Of a DNA stretch of 60,533 nucleotides, positions 34,238 through 43,353 are shown one piece after another. The stretch lies in assembly GCA_015068725.1 (NCBI GenBank), contig SVKA01000008.1, positions 1 to 60,533 on the forward strand, in the 5' to 3' direction. The position numbers and the translations under genes were made by a program. The first letter of the stretch is position 1. Every line of letters begins with the position of its first letter. Source of the DNA: Oscillospiraceae bacterium. Lineage in GTDB: Bacteria; Bacillota; Clostridia; UBA1381; UMGS1253. A model generated the notes under the pieces. It made no database searches. It worked only from the letters and a program-made list of their open reading frames with translations, and was not told the DNA's origin.

Positions 34238-35023
34238 CTAAAAATCTGTAAAAGAAAGTCTTTTTATGCTGCGACATTTTCCCGTTTCTTCATCAATATC
34301 AAGAATAACACCATTAAACTGTGCGCCGCCCTCCGCGATTTCAAACTTTTGCGGAAGCCCGGTCAAAAATCTGTCAACAATAATTTTTTTGTCCATTCCA
34401 AGCACAGAATGATACGGTCCCGTCATACCAACATCGGTTATATAGCCCGTTCCCTTTGGAAGTATTTTTTCATCCGCCGTCTGAATATGCGTATGCGTTC
34501 CCAAAACGGCGCTCACCTTGCCATCAAGGAAATATCCAAGCGCCATTTTCTCGCTCGTCGCCTCGGCGTGCATATCAACAATTATAACGCTGCAGCCTTG
34601 TTTTTTAAGACTTTCAACCTCACGCTCGGCAGCCTCGAGAGGATTATCGCACGCAAGGTCAACATATATGCGTCCAAGCAGATTTATTACGCCGACCTTT
34701 ACATTTTTTATATCAATGCACACACTGCCTTTTCCGGGATTTGACGAAGGCAAATTCGCCGGACGTATAACGCGCGAGGTCGTCTTTAATATATCAAAAA
34801 TATCTTTGTTGTTCCAGACGTGATTACCCATTGTAACAACATCTACGCCCGCATCAAAAAAGCTGTCGCTGATTGTCTGCGATATACCTCTTCCATGCGC
34901 GGCATTTTCGCCGTTTACAATGACCATATCTATATTATTTTGAAGCTTTATTTCAGCAAGCGCGCTTAAAAACATATCTCGTCCGCACGCTCCGACAATA
35001 TCACCTGTAAATAAAATTTTCAT
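34238..35023 (-). CDS. ymdB: YmdB-family metallophosphoesterase
   Basis: Binuclear metal phosphodiesterase of the YmdB family (B. subtilis YmdB hydrolyses 2,3-cyclic nucleotides and affects biofilm and motility choice). Metal ligands are visible in order: FTGDIVG, NGENAAHG, MGNHVWN, DMHAEATSEK and GTHTHIQTAD. 261 residues from ATG 35023 (GGAG six bases before). It follows rny, an arrangement common in Firmicutes. Confidence 0.94.
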   Translation of the reverse strand: MKILFTGDIVGACGRDMFLSALAEIKLQNNIDMVIVNGENAAHGRGISQTISDSFFDAGVDVVTMGNHVWNNKDIFDILKTTSRVIRPANLPSSNPGKGSVCIDIKNVKVGVINLLGRIYVDLACDNPLEAAEREVESLKKQGCSVIIVDMHAEATSEKMALGYFLDGKVSAVLGTHTHIQTADEKILPKGTGYITDVGMTGPYHSVLGMDKKIIVDRFLTGLPQKFEIAEGGAQFNGVILDIDEETGKCRSIKRLSFTDF

Positions 35024-35084
35024 ACAAAGCTCCGCCTTCACTGCTTTTTATTATCGCCAAAAAACTAACTGCTGATACAATTAG

Positions 35085-35112
35085 GGCTTTGCAGCACAGT
35101 AGCTGCAAAGCC
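35085..35112 (-). terminator. Hairpin between rny and ymdB
   Basis: A perfect 11-bp stem, GGCTTTGCAGC with GCTGCAAAGCC, lies between the rny stop and ymdB. The minus-strand 3-prime side reads CTAATTG, a poor T-run, so it may be a partial terminator or a processing signal rather than a full stop. Confidence 0.55.
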
Positions 35113-35134
35113 TTAAAATCAATACGCAAATTTA

Positions 35135-36712
35135 TTATTTCGCATAATCGACTGCACGCATTTCACGAATAACGTTAACCTTAATCTGTCCGGGATATTC
35201 CATCTCGTCCTCAATACGCTTTACGATATCACGTGCTATCAATACTACGCCCTCGTCCTTTACATCATCAGGCTTAACCATAATTCTTACCTCACGTCCT
35301 GCCTGTATAGCAAATGACTTTTCAACGCCGTCAAACGAATTTGCAATTTCCTCAAGCTTTTCAAGACGCTTAATGTATGTTTCAAGATTTTCACGTCTTG
35401 CGCCCGGTCTTGCAGCGGATATAGCATCACATGCCTGAACAATTGCAGCAACAATGGTCTGCGCCTCAACGTCGCCATGGTGCGCCATAATAGCGTGGAT
35501 TACATCGTTGCTCTCCTTGTATTTCTTCGCAATATCAGCACCGATTGTAACGTGCGAGCCTTCCATTTCATGGTCAACCGATTTGCCCAAATCGTGCAAA
35601 AGACCTGCTCTTTTAGCAAGTGCAATATCCACACCAAGCTCGCCCGCCATTACACCGGCAAGCTGTGATACCTCAATTGAATGCTTTAATACATTTTGCC
35701 CATAGCTTGTTCTGTATTTTAGACGACCAAGCAGCTTGATAATTTCCGGATGAAGTCCGTGCACGCCCGTTTCAAATGTAGCACGCTCACCCTCCTGCTT
35801 GATTTCATTTTCAACCTCGCGGCGCGCTTTTTCTACTGTTTCCTCGATGCGTGCGGGGTGAATTCTGCCGTCAACAATGAGCTTTTCAAGCGCAAGTCTT
35901 GCAATCTCACGTCTTATCGGGTCAAAACCTGATACAATAACAGCCTCGGGCGTGTCATCAATAATCAAATCAATGCCCGTAAGCGTTTCAAGTGTACGGA
36001 TGTTTCGTCCCTCACGACCGATAATTCTTCCCTTCATCTCATCGTTGGGAAGCGGTACAACCGATACAGTTGTTTCTGCAGCGTGGTCTGCTGCAACCTT
36101 CTGTATTGCAAATGCTACAATATTTTTCGCATTCTTTTCAGCATCGTCCTTTGCCTGCTGCTCAATATCCTTGACCATAATTGCCGCTTCGTGACGAATC
36201 TGGCTTTCAAGGTCCTTTAAGAGCATCTGCTTTGCCTCTTCAGCAGTAAGTCCCGAAATCTTTTCAAGCATTTCGATTTCTTCTGCCTTGATTTTTGCAA
36301 TTTCTACTTCTCTTTCTTCAAGACTCTTAAGCTTTTTATTAAGCATCTCGTCCCTTGCTTCGATTGCTTCGCTCTTTTTATCAAGGTTTTCTTCTTTTTG
36401 CTGAATTCTTCTCTCCTGACGGGTAATTTCGCCGCGTCTTTCCTTGATTTCCTTGTCAAATTCCAATCTCAGCTTGTGATTTTCTTCCTTTGCTTCAAGC
36501 AAAATCTCACGTTTTTTGCTCTCGGCAGTCTTTTTAGCTTCGTCAATGATTTTGCTCGCTTCATTTTCAGCTCCGCCAACCATAGCCTCAGCTTCCTTTT
36601 TTCTTTTCTCATAGCCTGCTTTTGATGCCGTCAGATAAACAATGACGGCTATTGCAACCGCAACAACTGCGGATATTGCTATAGTAATTAAAATCTGTGT
36701 ATCTATAGCCAC
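35135..36712 (-). CDS. rny: Ribonuclease Y
   Basis: Membrane-anchored endoribonuclease that starts mRNA decay in Firmicutes. It has an N-terminal TM helix (about 4-28), a long charged coiled coil (about 30-190), a KH domain with [15 protein letters not shown] at about 212-226, and an HD domain with [15 protein letters not shown] at about 355-369. I start it at GTG 36712, the only reasonable start after GGAGGTG, though the spacing is short (about three bases). 525 residues, near the usual 520. Confidence 0.95.
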   Translation of the reverse strand: MAIDTQILITIAISAVVAVAIAVIVYLTASKAGYEKRKKEAEAMVGGAENEASKIIDEAKKTAESKKREILLEAKEENHKLRLEFDKEIKERRGEITRQERRIQQKEENLDKKSEAIEARDEMLNKKLKSLEEREVEIAKIKAEEIEMLEKISGLTAEEAKQMLLKDLESQIRHEAAIMVKDIEQQAKDDAEKNAKNIVAFAIQKVAADHAAETTVSVVPLPNDEMKGRIIGREGRNIRTLETLTGIDLIIDDTPEAVIVSGFDPIRREIARLALEKLIVDGRIHPARIEETVEKARREVENEIKQEGERATFETGVHGLHPEIIKLLGRLKYRTSYGQNVLKHSIEVSQLAGVMAGELGVDIALAKRAGLLHDLGKSVDHEMEGSHVTIGADIAKKYKESNDVIHAIMAHHGDVEAQTIVAAIVQACDAISAARPGARRENLETYIKRLEKLEEIANSFDGVEKSFAIQAGREVRIMVKPDDVKDEGVVLIARDIVKRIEDEMEYPGQIKVNVIREMRAVDYAK

Positions 36713-37144
36713 ACACCTCCCTTTTTTTAATAAGAGCGGCGAGCGCATATTCCTGTATATTAAAAACGAACTGATTTGTAAAATTTTCCATACAAATAAT
36801 ATAAAACCCCGTCAGTATACACTCCCCCAATGCGAGCGCTAAACAAATAAGTACTATCGGTATACAGTTTGATATGAATAATTTTTATAATAATGTATAA
36901 ATCGGTTAATTTTATGCAGGAGTATGGCCTCACACCACTCACAGCTTAACTTTACATCTTTTAAAATCAACAACCTGACTGAAAATCAATGCACTTTTCG
37001 CAAAAACAACTGCAAATGCACATATAACTCCAATCATACATTATTATTTTAAACTTTTTTTTATAATGTGTCAAGATATATTTTAATTTTATATAATAAA
37101 TATTAGTAATAAAAATAAAAATCATAAAAAATTAAAAAAAAGAC
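36713..37144. other. Intergenic region, rny / tRNA-Gly
   Basis: About 430 bases of AT-rich DNA. It must hold the rny promoter; TATACT near 36813-36818 on the minus strand is a possible -10 without a good -35. Otherwise I see only A/T runs and no gene, repeat or known RNA. Confidence 0.5.
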
Positions 37145-37173
37145 TTTACAAGTCATTTTTTATGTGTTATAAT
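37145..37173 (+). promoter_or_regulatory. Promoter of tRNA-Gly
   Basis: TTTACA (37145-37150), 17 bases, TATAAT (37168-37173), 20 bases before the tRNA. Confidence 0.75.
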
Positions 37174-37193
37174 ACTATCCGTACCAAACAAAT

Positions 37194-37268
37194 GCGGGAG
37201 TGGCTCAGTGGTAGAGCGTCACCTTGCCAAGGTGAACGTCGCGAGTTCGAATCTCGTCTTCCGCTCCA
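37194..37268 (+). tRNA. tRNA-Gly(GCC)
   Basis: Acceptor GCGGGAG with CTTCCGC, D-arm TGGCTCAGTGGTAGAGC, anticodon GCC in CTTGCCAAG, T-loop GTTCGAATC, encoded CCA at 37266-37268. Confidence 0.97.
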
Positions 37269-37270
37269 AA

Positions 37271-37312
37271 AAAGAAACGGTGATTTTGAGGAAAATCACC
37301 GTTTCTTTTTTT
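37271..37312 (+). terminator. Terminator of tRNA-Gly
   Basis: A perfect 17-bp stem (37271-37287 with 37292-37308) and a long T-run. Confidence 0.9.
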
Positions 37313-37495
37313 GTTCTCTTCACTTTTCGTTTTTCTCTCTTAATTTTTCTCTTATAAATGTATTTTTGCTTACGCAAAATATCAAATTTATAAATAATTT
37401 GCAGTATAATAAAATGCAAATTCCATCTATCAGTGTATGTATATACATCATACTGCATAAGGTTTGTTTCGCGGCAATCGGGGTTTGCGTTTTTT

Positions 37496-37524
37496 ATGCG
37501 TCGGCTTCGGTTGGCGCATTTTTT
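37496..37524 (+). terminator. Terminator-like hairpin in leader of small ORF
   Basis: ATGCGTC (37496-37502) pairs with GGCGCAT (37513-37519), one T-G pair, then six T. It ends 20 bases before the ATG of the 45-residue ORF and just before its ribosome site, so it could act as an attenuator. Confidence 0.55.
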
Positions 37525-37544
37525 AATTGAAAGGAGAAATTGTT

Positions 37545-37682
37545 ATGCCGGATTACAAAAGCATGTATTTCGATTTGTTTAATTCAGTTACCAACGCAAT
37601 CGAAATACTTAGCAAGGCTCAAAAAAGAGCGGAGGAAATGTATATCACCTCATGCGAGGACGATGAAGAAACGGACGAGTAA
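37545..37682 (+). CDS. 45-residue acidic small protein, unknown
   Basis: AAAGGAG stands eight bases before ATG 37545. The peptide starts MPDYKSMYFDLFNSVTNAIE, continues as an amphipathic helix, and ends in a strongly acidic tail (CEDDEETDE). I recall very similar short proteins in many Clostridia, but no function is known to me. It is bracketed by a terminator-like hairpin upstream and a terminator downstream, so it seems to be its own unit between tRNA-Gly and the GH3 gene. Confidence 0.75.
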   Translation: MPDYKSMYFDLFNSVTNAIEILSKAQKRAEEMYITSCEDDEETDE

Positions 37683-37708
37683 TCTTTATCTATGATAAAA
37701 ACACTATA

Positions 37709-37749
37709 AAAGAACTATAATTTTCAAAAAAAGTTATGGTTCTTTTTGT
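37709..37749 (+). terminator. Terminator after the 45-residue ORF
   Basis: AAAGAACTATAA pairs with TTATGGTTCTTT (one T-G pair), followed by a T-run. Confidence 0.7.
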
Positions 37750-37756
37750 TATTATG

Positions 37757-37785
37757 TTGAAAAAATCAATTTCTTATGTTAGAAT
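37757..37785 (+). promoter_or_regulatory. Promoter of the GH3 gene
   Basis: TTGAAA (37757-37762), 17 bases, TAGAAT (37780-37785), about 38 bases before the start codon. Confidence 0.65.
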
Positions 37786-37822
37786 AATACGAAAGCAAAA
37801 TATTTTATAAGGAGTGCTTGGT

Positions 37823-39397
37823 ATGTTATTAAATATTGATGAAATGACACTGGAACAAAAGCTTGGTATGGTGCTTTGCGCAAGACGCTTTGACATCAAG
37901 GACGGCGATATAGATTATATCATCGAGCTTATAAAAAAGCGCGCACTCGGTTGCGTTCAGCTTCCTGCAAACAAACCGGAGGTTATGGAAAAAATTCTTG
38001 CCGCAATTAAGGAGGCAGATTATCCCGTTTTGATATTTAATGATACCGAAACAGGCTTTCCTACAACAAAGCTTCCGCATATTCCGCTTGTTTCTCTGGC
38101 AGCAACAGGCAAAAGAGAGTATTATGAAGCGTTTGCAAAAGGTATCGTAAACGATGCAAAGGCAGCAGGCTTCAACGGTACATGGGGACCTGTAATTGAC
38201 ATATTAAAGGGCGACGGACCGTGCAGCGTGCACAGAAAGTTTTCAGATACGCCCGAAAAAGTTAGTGAGGCGGCAGAAATTATTGCCGGTATTTACAAGC
38301 AAAACCACTACATATCAACAGGAAAGCATTATCCGGGCATCGGCATAAAGGAGCATCTGTTTGACACGCATATGACAGAAGGCTTTGCAACGTCTACAAA
38401 AGAGGATTTGCTAAATTGCGACCTTCTTCCGTATAAGCATCTTTTGGAAAAAGGACTTTTGCCGGCTATAATGGCAGGACATAATATGTTTGTAAACATT
38501 GACCCAGACTATCCGGCATCACTTTCAAAGCCTGTTCTGGATATAATAAGAGAAATGGGCTTTGACGGAATTATCTTCACAGATTCGTTTGCTATGATGG
38601 CAATACTTCAAAAATACGGCGAGGAAAATATTTACGGCATGGCAATAGCAGCAGGTATTGATATCGTTCTTCCAAACTATCGCACATCGGTAAAGGACTG
38701 CTACGATATGCTTTATAAGAATTTCAAGGATGGCGCTTTTACCGAAGAGCGTCTTGATGAGTCTGTTCGCAGAATTCTTAAAGCAATGGAATTTGTAGCG
38801 CAGAAGCCTGAAAACCCAACAACATTTACCAAAGAGGACGCGCAGCTTCTTAATGATGTTGCGAAGGATTGTATCACAGCAATTACAGATGACGGTCTTT
38901 CGGCAAAGCTTGATGGCGAAAACGAAGACAAGCTTTTTGTCATTTTAAAGCCCACTACATTTTTAAATGATGACGGCGCCGAAATCAGCATGGCAACGTG
39001 GTATTTCCCCGACAGAATTGCAAAAAAGATTGAAAAAGAATTCCCCGGTGTAGGTATTGAATACCTTCCCGAATTTTCAAGAAACCTTGATAACGAAAGA
39101 GTACTGCTCGCCGCAGCAAAGCGCAAGGAGGTTATATTTGTTACCTTCTGTGCAACTCAGCCATATCTTGGTACAGATGGGCTTACACGCCGCACAGAAT
39201 CGGTTATAAACGCTCTTGCGAATTCAAAAAAGGTATCTGCCGTTGTACATTTCGGTAATCCCTATGCACTTAAGCATCTTCTTCCGGTAAAGAGAAGAAT
39301 TTATGGTTATCACATTTCAAAATCACAGGAATATGCAATCGACGTTTTGAAAGGCAATATTGAAGCAAAAGGAACAATGCCTTACAATATAGACTAA
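37823..39397 (+). CDS. Glycoside hydrolase family 3, NagZ-like
   Basis: A cytosolic 524-residue GH3 enzyme without signal peptide. The N-terminal barrel (about 1-335) has KHYPGIG followed by DTHMTEG, the Lys-His and Asp-His elements of NagZ-type beta-N-acetylhexosaminidases, and the nucleophile Asp in GIIFTDSFAM (about 245). A C-terminal alpha/beta domain follows. The likely role is hydrolysis or phosphorolysis of N-acetylglucosaminides, for example from peptidoglycan recycling; beta-glucosidase activity cannot be ruled out. AAGGAG before ATG 37823 sets the start rather than GTG 37814. Confidence 0.88.
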   Translation: MLLNIDEMTLEQKLGMVLCARRFDIKDGDIDYIIELIKKRALGCVQLPANKPEVMEKILAAIKEADYPVLIFNDTETGFPTTKLPHIPLVSLAATGKREYYEAFAKGIVNDAKAAGFNGTWGPVIDILKGDGPCSVHRKFSDTPEKVSEAAEIIAGIYKQNHYISTGKHYPGIGIKEHLFDTHMTEGFATSTKEDLLNCDLLPYKHLLEKGLLPAIMAGHNMFVNIDPDYPASLSKPVLDIIREMGFDGIIFTDSFAMMAILQKYGEENIYGMAIAAGIDIVLPNYRTSVKDCYDMLYKNFKDGAFTEERLDESVRRILKAMEFVAQKPENPTTFTKEDAQLLNDVAKDCITAITDDGLSAKLDGENEDKLFVILKPTTFLNDDGAEISMATWYFPDRIAKKIEKEFPGVGIEYLPEFSRNLDNERVLLAAAKRKEVIFVTFCATQPYLGTDGLTRRTESVINALANSKKVSAVVHFGNPYALKHLLPVKRRIYGYHISKSQEYAIDVLKGNIEAKGTMPYNID

Positions 39398-39412
39398 AAA
39401 ATCTTTAAATTA

Positions 39413-39457
39413 AAGCCTCAAAAATCGGAGCTCACTTTGATTTTTGAGGCTTATTTT
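39413..39457 (+). terminator. Terminator of the GH3 gene
   Basis: A 14-bp stem (39413-39426 with 39439-39452) and a T-rich tail. Confidence 0.85.
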
Positions 39458-39472
39458 TATTGTAAAAAATGC

Positions 39473-39501
39473 TTGACACAGCTTTATTTTTATGCTATTG
39501 T
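39473..39501 (+). promoter_or_regulatory. Promoter of the antiporter gene
   Basis: TTGACA (39473-39478), 17 bases, TATTGT (39496-39501). Confidence 0.65.
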
Positions 39502-39576
39502 AATTGATGGTTTGTTTATGCGAGCCATAATAAATACTTTTAAAACAATACATAAAAAGGAAAGCGGTGTTTTTTA

Positions 39577-40872
39577 ATGAACGCAATTTTATCAGTTTCA
39601 ATTGCTCTTTTGGCAGGGCTTTTGATGACCAGATTATTCAAAATTTTTAAACTGCCGTCAGTAACCTCATATTTGATTGCAGGTGTATTGATTGGACCAT
39701 ACTGCCTTGGCGCACTTAAAATAGCGGGGCTTGGTTTTCATTCTGCCGCAGAGGTAGAGGCTCTTTCGATTTTGTCGGATATTGCACTTGGCTTTATCGC
39801 CTTTTCTATCGGTAGCGAATTCGAGCTTGGCGCACTTCGCAAAACCGGTAAGCAGGCGTGCGTTATAGGTATTTTTCAGGCACTTGCCGCAACACTTTTA
39901 GTTGATTTGGTACTTTACGGCATGCATCTTATGATTCCGGATAAGCTTTCACTTTCTCAGACACTTGTCTTAGGTGCTATTGCAACGGCCACTGCACCGG
40001 CGGCGACTTTGATGGTTGTTCGTCAGTACAAGGCAAAAGGCTCCCTTACAAGTCTTTTGCTCCCTATCGTTGCTTTGGACGATGCTGTAGGTTTGGTTGT
40101 ATTTGCCGTTTCATTCGGAATTGCAAAAAGCCTTTTGGTCGGCAGCATCGATATGATTTCGCTTTTGGTTAATCCCCTTTTGGAAATCGTATTCTCACTT
40201 GCACTCGGTGCTGTTATGGGATGGATTTTGACACAGCTTGAAAAGCTCTTTAACTCAAACACAAACCGTTTAAATCTTACAATAGGCGCGGTTATACTGA
40301 CAGTTGCACTGAGCATGCTCGATTTTCATATCGGACCTGTTCACATAAGCTTTTCTTCGCTTTTGACATGTATGATGCTCGGCACAATCTTCTGCAACAT
40401 ATGCCCTCTTTCACACACGCTTATGGAAGCAGCAGACAAGTGGACTTCACCAATTTTTGCAATTTTCTTTGTAATCAGCGGTGCTGCGCTTGAGCTTAGC
40501 GTTTTTACAGATACTGCAATCGTTTTAATCGGCGTAGTTTACATCATTTTCCGTTCACTCGGAAAGTATTTTGGTGCTTTTGCAAGTGCCAAGCTTACAA
40601 AGTGTTCGGACTCGGTATGCAAATATTTAGGTATCACCCTTCTTCCGCAGGCGGGTGTTGCACTCGGTATGTGTACAACTGCAATGCAAATCGGCGAGCA
40701 GGGACACCTTATAAGAAACATCACATTGTTTGCCGTTTTGATTTACGAGCTTTTCGGTCCACTCTTTACAAAGATGGCGCTTACCGCTGCAGGCGATATC
40801 AAGCCTATGAGCGATGAAATCAAAAACCGCAGAAAGACGCTTTTGCATCAGGCATCACAAAAAAATGATTAG
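39577..40872 (+). CDS. CPA2-type cation:proton antiporter
   Basis: A 431-residue membrane protein with about 12-13 TM helices, of the Kef/NapA type of sodium/hydrogen exchangers. The start TRLFKIFKLPSVTSYLIAG, the LGFIAFSIGSEFEL segment and the ATAPAATLMVVRQYKAKG plus LDDAVGLVVF region (the conserved Asp pair of the ion site) support this. There is no C-terminal TrkA regulatory domain. It stands alone between promoter and terminator. Confidence 0.9.
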   Translation: MNAILSVSIALLAGLLMTRLFKIFKLPSVTSYLIAGVLIGPYCLGALKIAGLGFHSAAEVEALSILSDIALGFIAFSIGSEFELGALRKTGKQACVIGIFQALAATLLVDLVLYGMHLMIPDKLSLSQTLVLGAIATATAPAATLMVVRQYKAKGSLTSLLLPIVALDDAVGLVVFAVSFGIAKSLLVGSIDMISLLVNPLLEIVFSLALGAVMGWILTQLEKLFNSNTNRLNLTIGAVILTVALSMLDFHIGPVHISFSSLLTCMMLGTIFCNICPLSHTLMEAADKWTSPIFAIFFVISGAALELSVFTDTAIVLIGVVYIIFRSLGKYFGAFASAKLTKCSDSVCKYLGITLLPQAGVALGMCTTAMQIGEQGHLIRNITLFAVLIYELFGPLFTKMALTAAGDIKPMSDEIKNRRKTLLHQASQKND

Positions 40873-40892
40873 TAATCTGATGGTTTAGATAA

Positions 40893-40942
40893 AAACTAAA
40901 AGGCTATGGCGAAGCAAACTTCGTCATAGCCTTTTTTAGTTT
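40893..40942. terminator. Bidirectional terminator, antiporter / dehydratase
   Basis: Long stem AAGGCTATGGCGAAG with CTTCGTCATAGCCTT (one G-T pair), CAAA loop, A- and T-runs on either side. Confidence 0.85.
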
Positions 40943-40954
40943 CTCAAAATATTG

Positions 40955-42793
40955 CTATGCATAATTTTCATCAATTGTATACGTAGGCACAACCTCTGCT
41001 ACGGCAGTTTTTATGGCCGCATCATCATCTTTTTCAAGCGCCGCTTTTAAAACCTCAAGCTTTTGATTCAGTATATCCACATCTATATCAATCGGCTGAC
41101 CTACAAATATTTTACTGTGAGCCGTTTTATTAAGTCCTTCTTCATCCATCAAAAGCTCTTCATACAATTTCTCGCCCGGACGAAGACCTGTAAACTCTAT
41201 CTTGATATCTGCATCGGGCTTATATCCCGAAAGTGATATAAGCTTTCTTGCCAAATCATATATTTTTACCGGTTCACCCATATCAAGCACAAATATCTCG
41301 CCGCCCTGTGCATACGACGCCGCCTGCAACACAAGCTGTGCAGCCTCGGGTATAGTCATAAAAAACCTCGTTATTTCAGGGTGCGTTACCGTTACAGGTC
41401 CACCATCTTTAATCTGTCGTTTAAATAGCGGAATAACGGAGCCATTTGAACCAAGAACATTTCCAAAACGTACAGCAACAAATTTTGTCTTACCCTCTTT
41501 GGCAAAGGTTTGTATAATCATTTCGCACATACGCTTGCTTGCGCCCATAATATTCGTGGGATTAACCGCTTTATCTGTCGAAATCATTATAAAACGCTCT
41601 ACACCATACTTTTGTGCATATAAAGCAACATTGTATGTACCAAAAACATTATTCTTTATAGCCTCGGACGGACTTTTTTCCATCAGAGGAACGTGCTTAT
41701 GCGCTGCGGCATGGAAAACCATATCCGGTTTATAAGTGCTAAAAATTTTCTCAAGGCGTTCTTCATCTCTTATCGATGCTATTATCGTGTCGATATCCTG
41801 CTTTGGATATTTCTTTTTTAGTTCAAGCGAAAGCTCGTAAGCTGTGTTCTCATAAATATCAACAACTATCAGTTTAGCAGGCCTGTACTTTAAAATTTGT
41901 CTGCAAAGCTCTGAACCTATCGAGCCGCCGCCACCTGTTACAAGAACGGTTTTGCCGGCTATATCATTTGCAATCTGCTTATTGTCAAGCGTAACAGGGT
42001 CTCTTTCGAGCAAATCCTCTATTTCAACCTCTCGTATGGTATTGGAGGTTATCTTCCCGGTCAGCATCGCCTCGATACCGGGCAAAATTTTGACCTTGCA
42101 GCCTGTGCTTGCACATATATCAAGTATTTGTTGTCTTTGCTGGTACGGCAGATTATAAATTGCAAAAATTATCTCATCGATACCTTTTTCTTTACAAATA
42201 CGCACGATATCGTTTCTTGTTCCCAAAACATTGACGCCATAAAATCTCTTTTTGTATTTTAATTTCTCGTCATCAATCAAACCCACCACATTATAAGACA
42301 TATGCGGATTTGTATTGATTTCACGAAGCAGCGTTACTGCAAGACTTCCCGCTCCGATTATGAGAGCACGCTTGTCATGATTATTTTTTTTGCTGAACAT
42401 ATACTTGTATAAAAGCCTCACAAAAAACCTTACCGAGCAAACAAGCATAATAATACACGCATTTGCAGCTACGTTCAGTTTTGGGAAAATATAACCATTT
42501 TTAATCAAAAAACCAATAAAAATATTTATTATCGCCGAAAAAATGCCAACACATAAAAGCTTTGCATAATCCGAATAAGAAGCATATATCCAGTCAATTT
42601 GATATATGCCACATATAGCAAAAACAACAGGACAAATTGTTGTCAGTAAAATTATTGCGAATATTCCGCCTTCTATGTAAGTTATAATAGCAGAAAGAGG
42701 GGCAATAACCGCTATAATCGCTACATACGCGAGCAATCCCATCAATATATCTATTATAAAAAAATGTCTGTTCCTTATGAAGCGAAAATCCAT
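40955..42793 (-). CDS. Membrane-bound nucleotide-sugar 4,6-dehydratase (CapD/WbpM-like)
   Basis: Makes modified UDP-sugars for surface glycans. Four or five TM helices (about 10-125), a middle Rossmann-like domain with LIIGAGSLAVTLLREI, and a C-terminal SDR domain with GGGGSIGSELC, HAAAHKHVPLME and MISTDKAVNPTNIMGASKR (this family replaces the usual Tyr of YxxxK by Met). The longest frame begins at 42952, but GGAAGGCGA stands five bases before ATG 42793, and homologues begin near the first TM helix, so I use 42793 (612 residues). ATG 42904 is a second candidate. Confidence 0.9.
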   Translation of the reverse strand: MDFRFIRNRHFFIIDILMGLLAYVAIIAVIAPLSAIITYIEGGIFAIILLTTICPVVFAICGIYQIDWIYASYSDYAKLLCVGIFSAIINIFIGFLIKNGYIFPKLNVAANACIIMLVCSVRFFVRLLYKYMFSKKNNHDKRALIIGAGSLAVTLLREINTNPHMSYNVVGLIDDEKLKYKKRFYGVNVLGTRNDIVRICKEKGIDEIIFAIYNLPYQQRQQILDICASTGCKVKILPGIEAMLTGKITSNTIREVEIEDLLERDPVTLDNKQIANDIAGKTVLVTGGGGSIGSELCRQILKYRPAKLIVVDIYENTAYELSLELKKKYPKQDIDTIIASIRDEERLEKIFSTYKPDMVFHAAAHKHVPLMEKSPSEAIKNNVFGTYNVALYAQKYGVERFIMISTDKAVNPTNIMGASKRMCEMIIQTFAKEGKTKFVAVRFGNVLGSNGSVIPLFKRQIKDGGPVTVTHPEITRFFMTIPEAAQLVLQAASYAQGGEIFVLDMGEPVKIYDLARKLISLSGYKPDADIKIEFTGLRPGEKLYEELLMDEEGLNKTAHSKIFVGQPIDIDVDILNQKLEVLKAALEKDDDAAIKTAVAEVVPTYTIDENYA

Positions 42794-43017
42794 TTTTATC
42801 GCCTTCCCATTATAAAGTATTATCGTATGTACAAATATCCACAATATAAGTGTATCAATAATTCTTCTTCTTGTCAATAAGTTATAAAAATTTTGAAAAC
42901 ACATAAAACCTCTTGTAGAAATAACCCAAAACAAGAAAATTACTGCGCTCACTTTTCATATGTAGCCTTTTATAATTTTTCGTCATTACAACTAAATGTT
43001 GTAATTTCCTGCAAATT

Positions 43018-43050
43018 AAAAAACAGAGCAAAGCTCACTTTGCTCTGTTT
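43018..43050 (-). terminator. Terminator of tRNA-Leu
   Basis: AAACAGAGCAAAG with a complementary arm TTTGCTCTGTTT directly follows the CCA end on the minus strand, with a T-run after it. Confidence 0.85.
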
Positions 43051-43137
43051 TGGTGCCGGTGGCCGGACTCGAACCGGCACGGTGTCGCCACCGGTGGATT
43101 TTGAGTCCACTACGTCTGCCAATTCCATCACACCGGC
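43051..43137 (-). tRNA. tRNA-Leu(CAA)
   Basis: Class II tRNA: acceptor GCCGGTG with CACCGGC, anticodon CAA in GGACTCAAAATCC, long variable arm, GGTTCGAGTCC T-arm, encoded CCA. Confidence 0.96.
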
Positions 43138-43194
43138 AAATCAAATTACCCAACATCAATTTAATTTTGATGCTCTAAATCTGACTACCAAAAA

Positions 43195-43224
43195 ATGATA
43201 CCATATTTTATACATATATGTCAA
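43195..43224 (-). promoter_or_regulatory. Promoter of tRNA-Leu
   Basis: Minus strand TTGACA (43224-43219), 18 bases, TATCAT (43200-43195). Confidence 0.75.
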
Positions 43225-43263
43225 GTGATTTTGAAAAAATAATACACAAAAGTTTTTGATTTG

Positions 43264-43292
43264 TTGACATGGTGGTGCGTATGTGATAGTAT
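43264..43292 (+). promoter_or_regulatory. Promoter of the VanW gene
   Basis: TTGACA (43264-43269), 17 bases, TAGTAT (43287-43292), about 60 bases before the start. Confidence 0.65.
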
Positions 43293-43353
43293 AATTACAT
43301 AAAATTCATTGTTGACGATGTTTTTTAAGACACGTCAAAAGAAAGGGACAACA

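Noticed and set aside
37194-37268. tRNA-Gly as an integration site
   Set aside because: No integrase, no repeat of the tRNA 3-prime end nearby and no foreign gene block.
42794-42952. N-terminal extension of the dehydratase
   Set aside because: Open frame, but the best ribosome site and the family pattern favour ATG 42793; the extension has no support.
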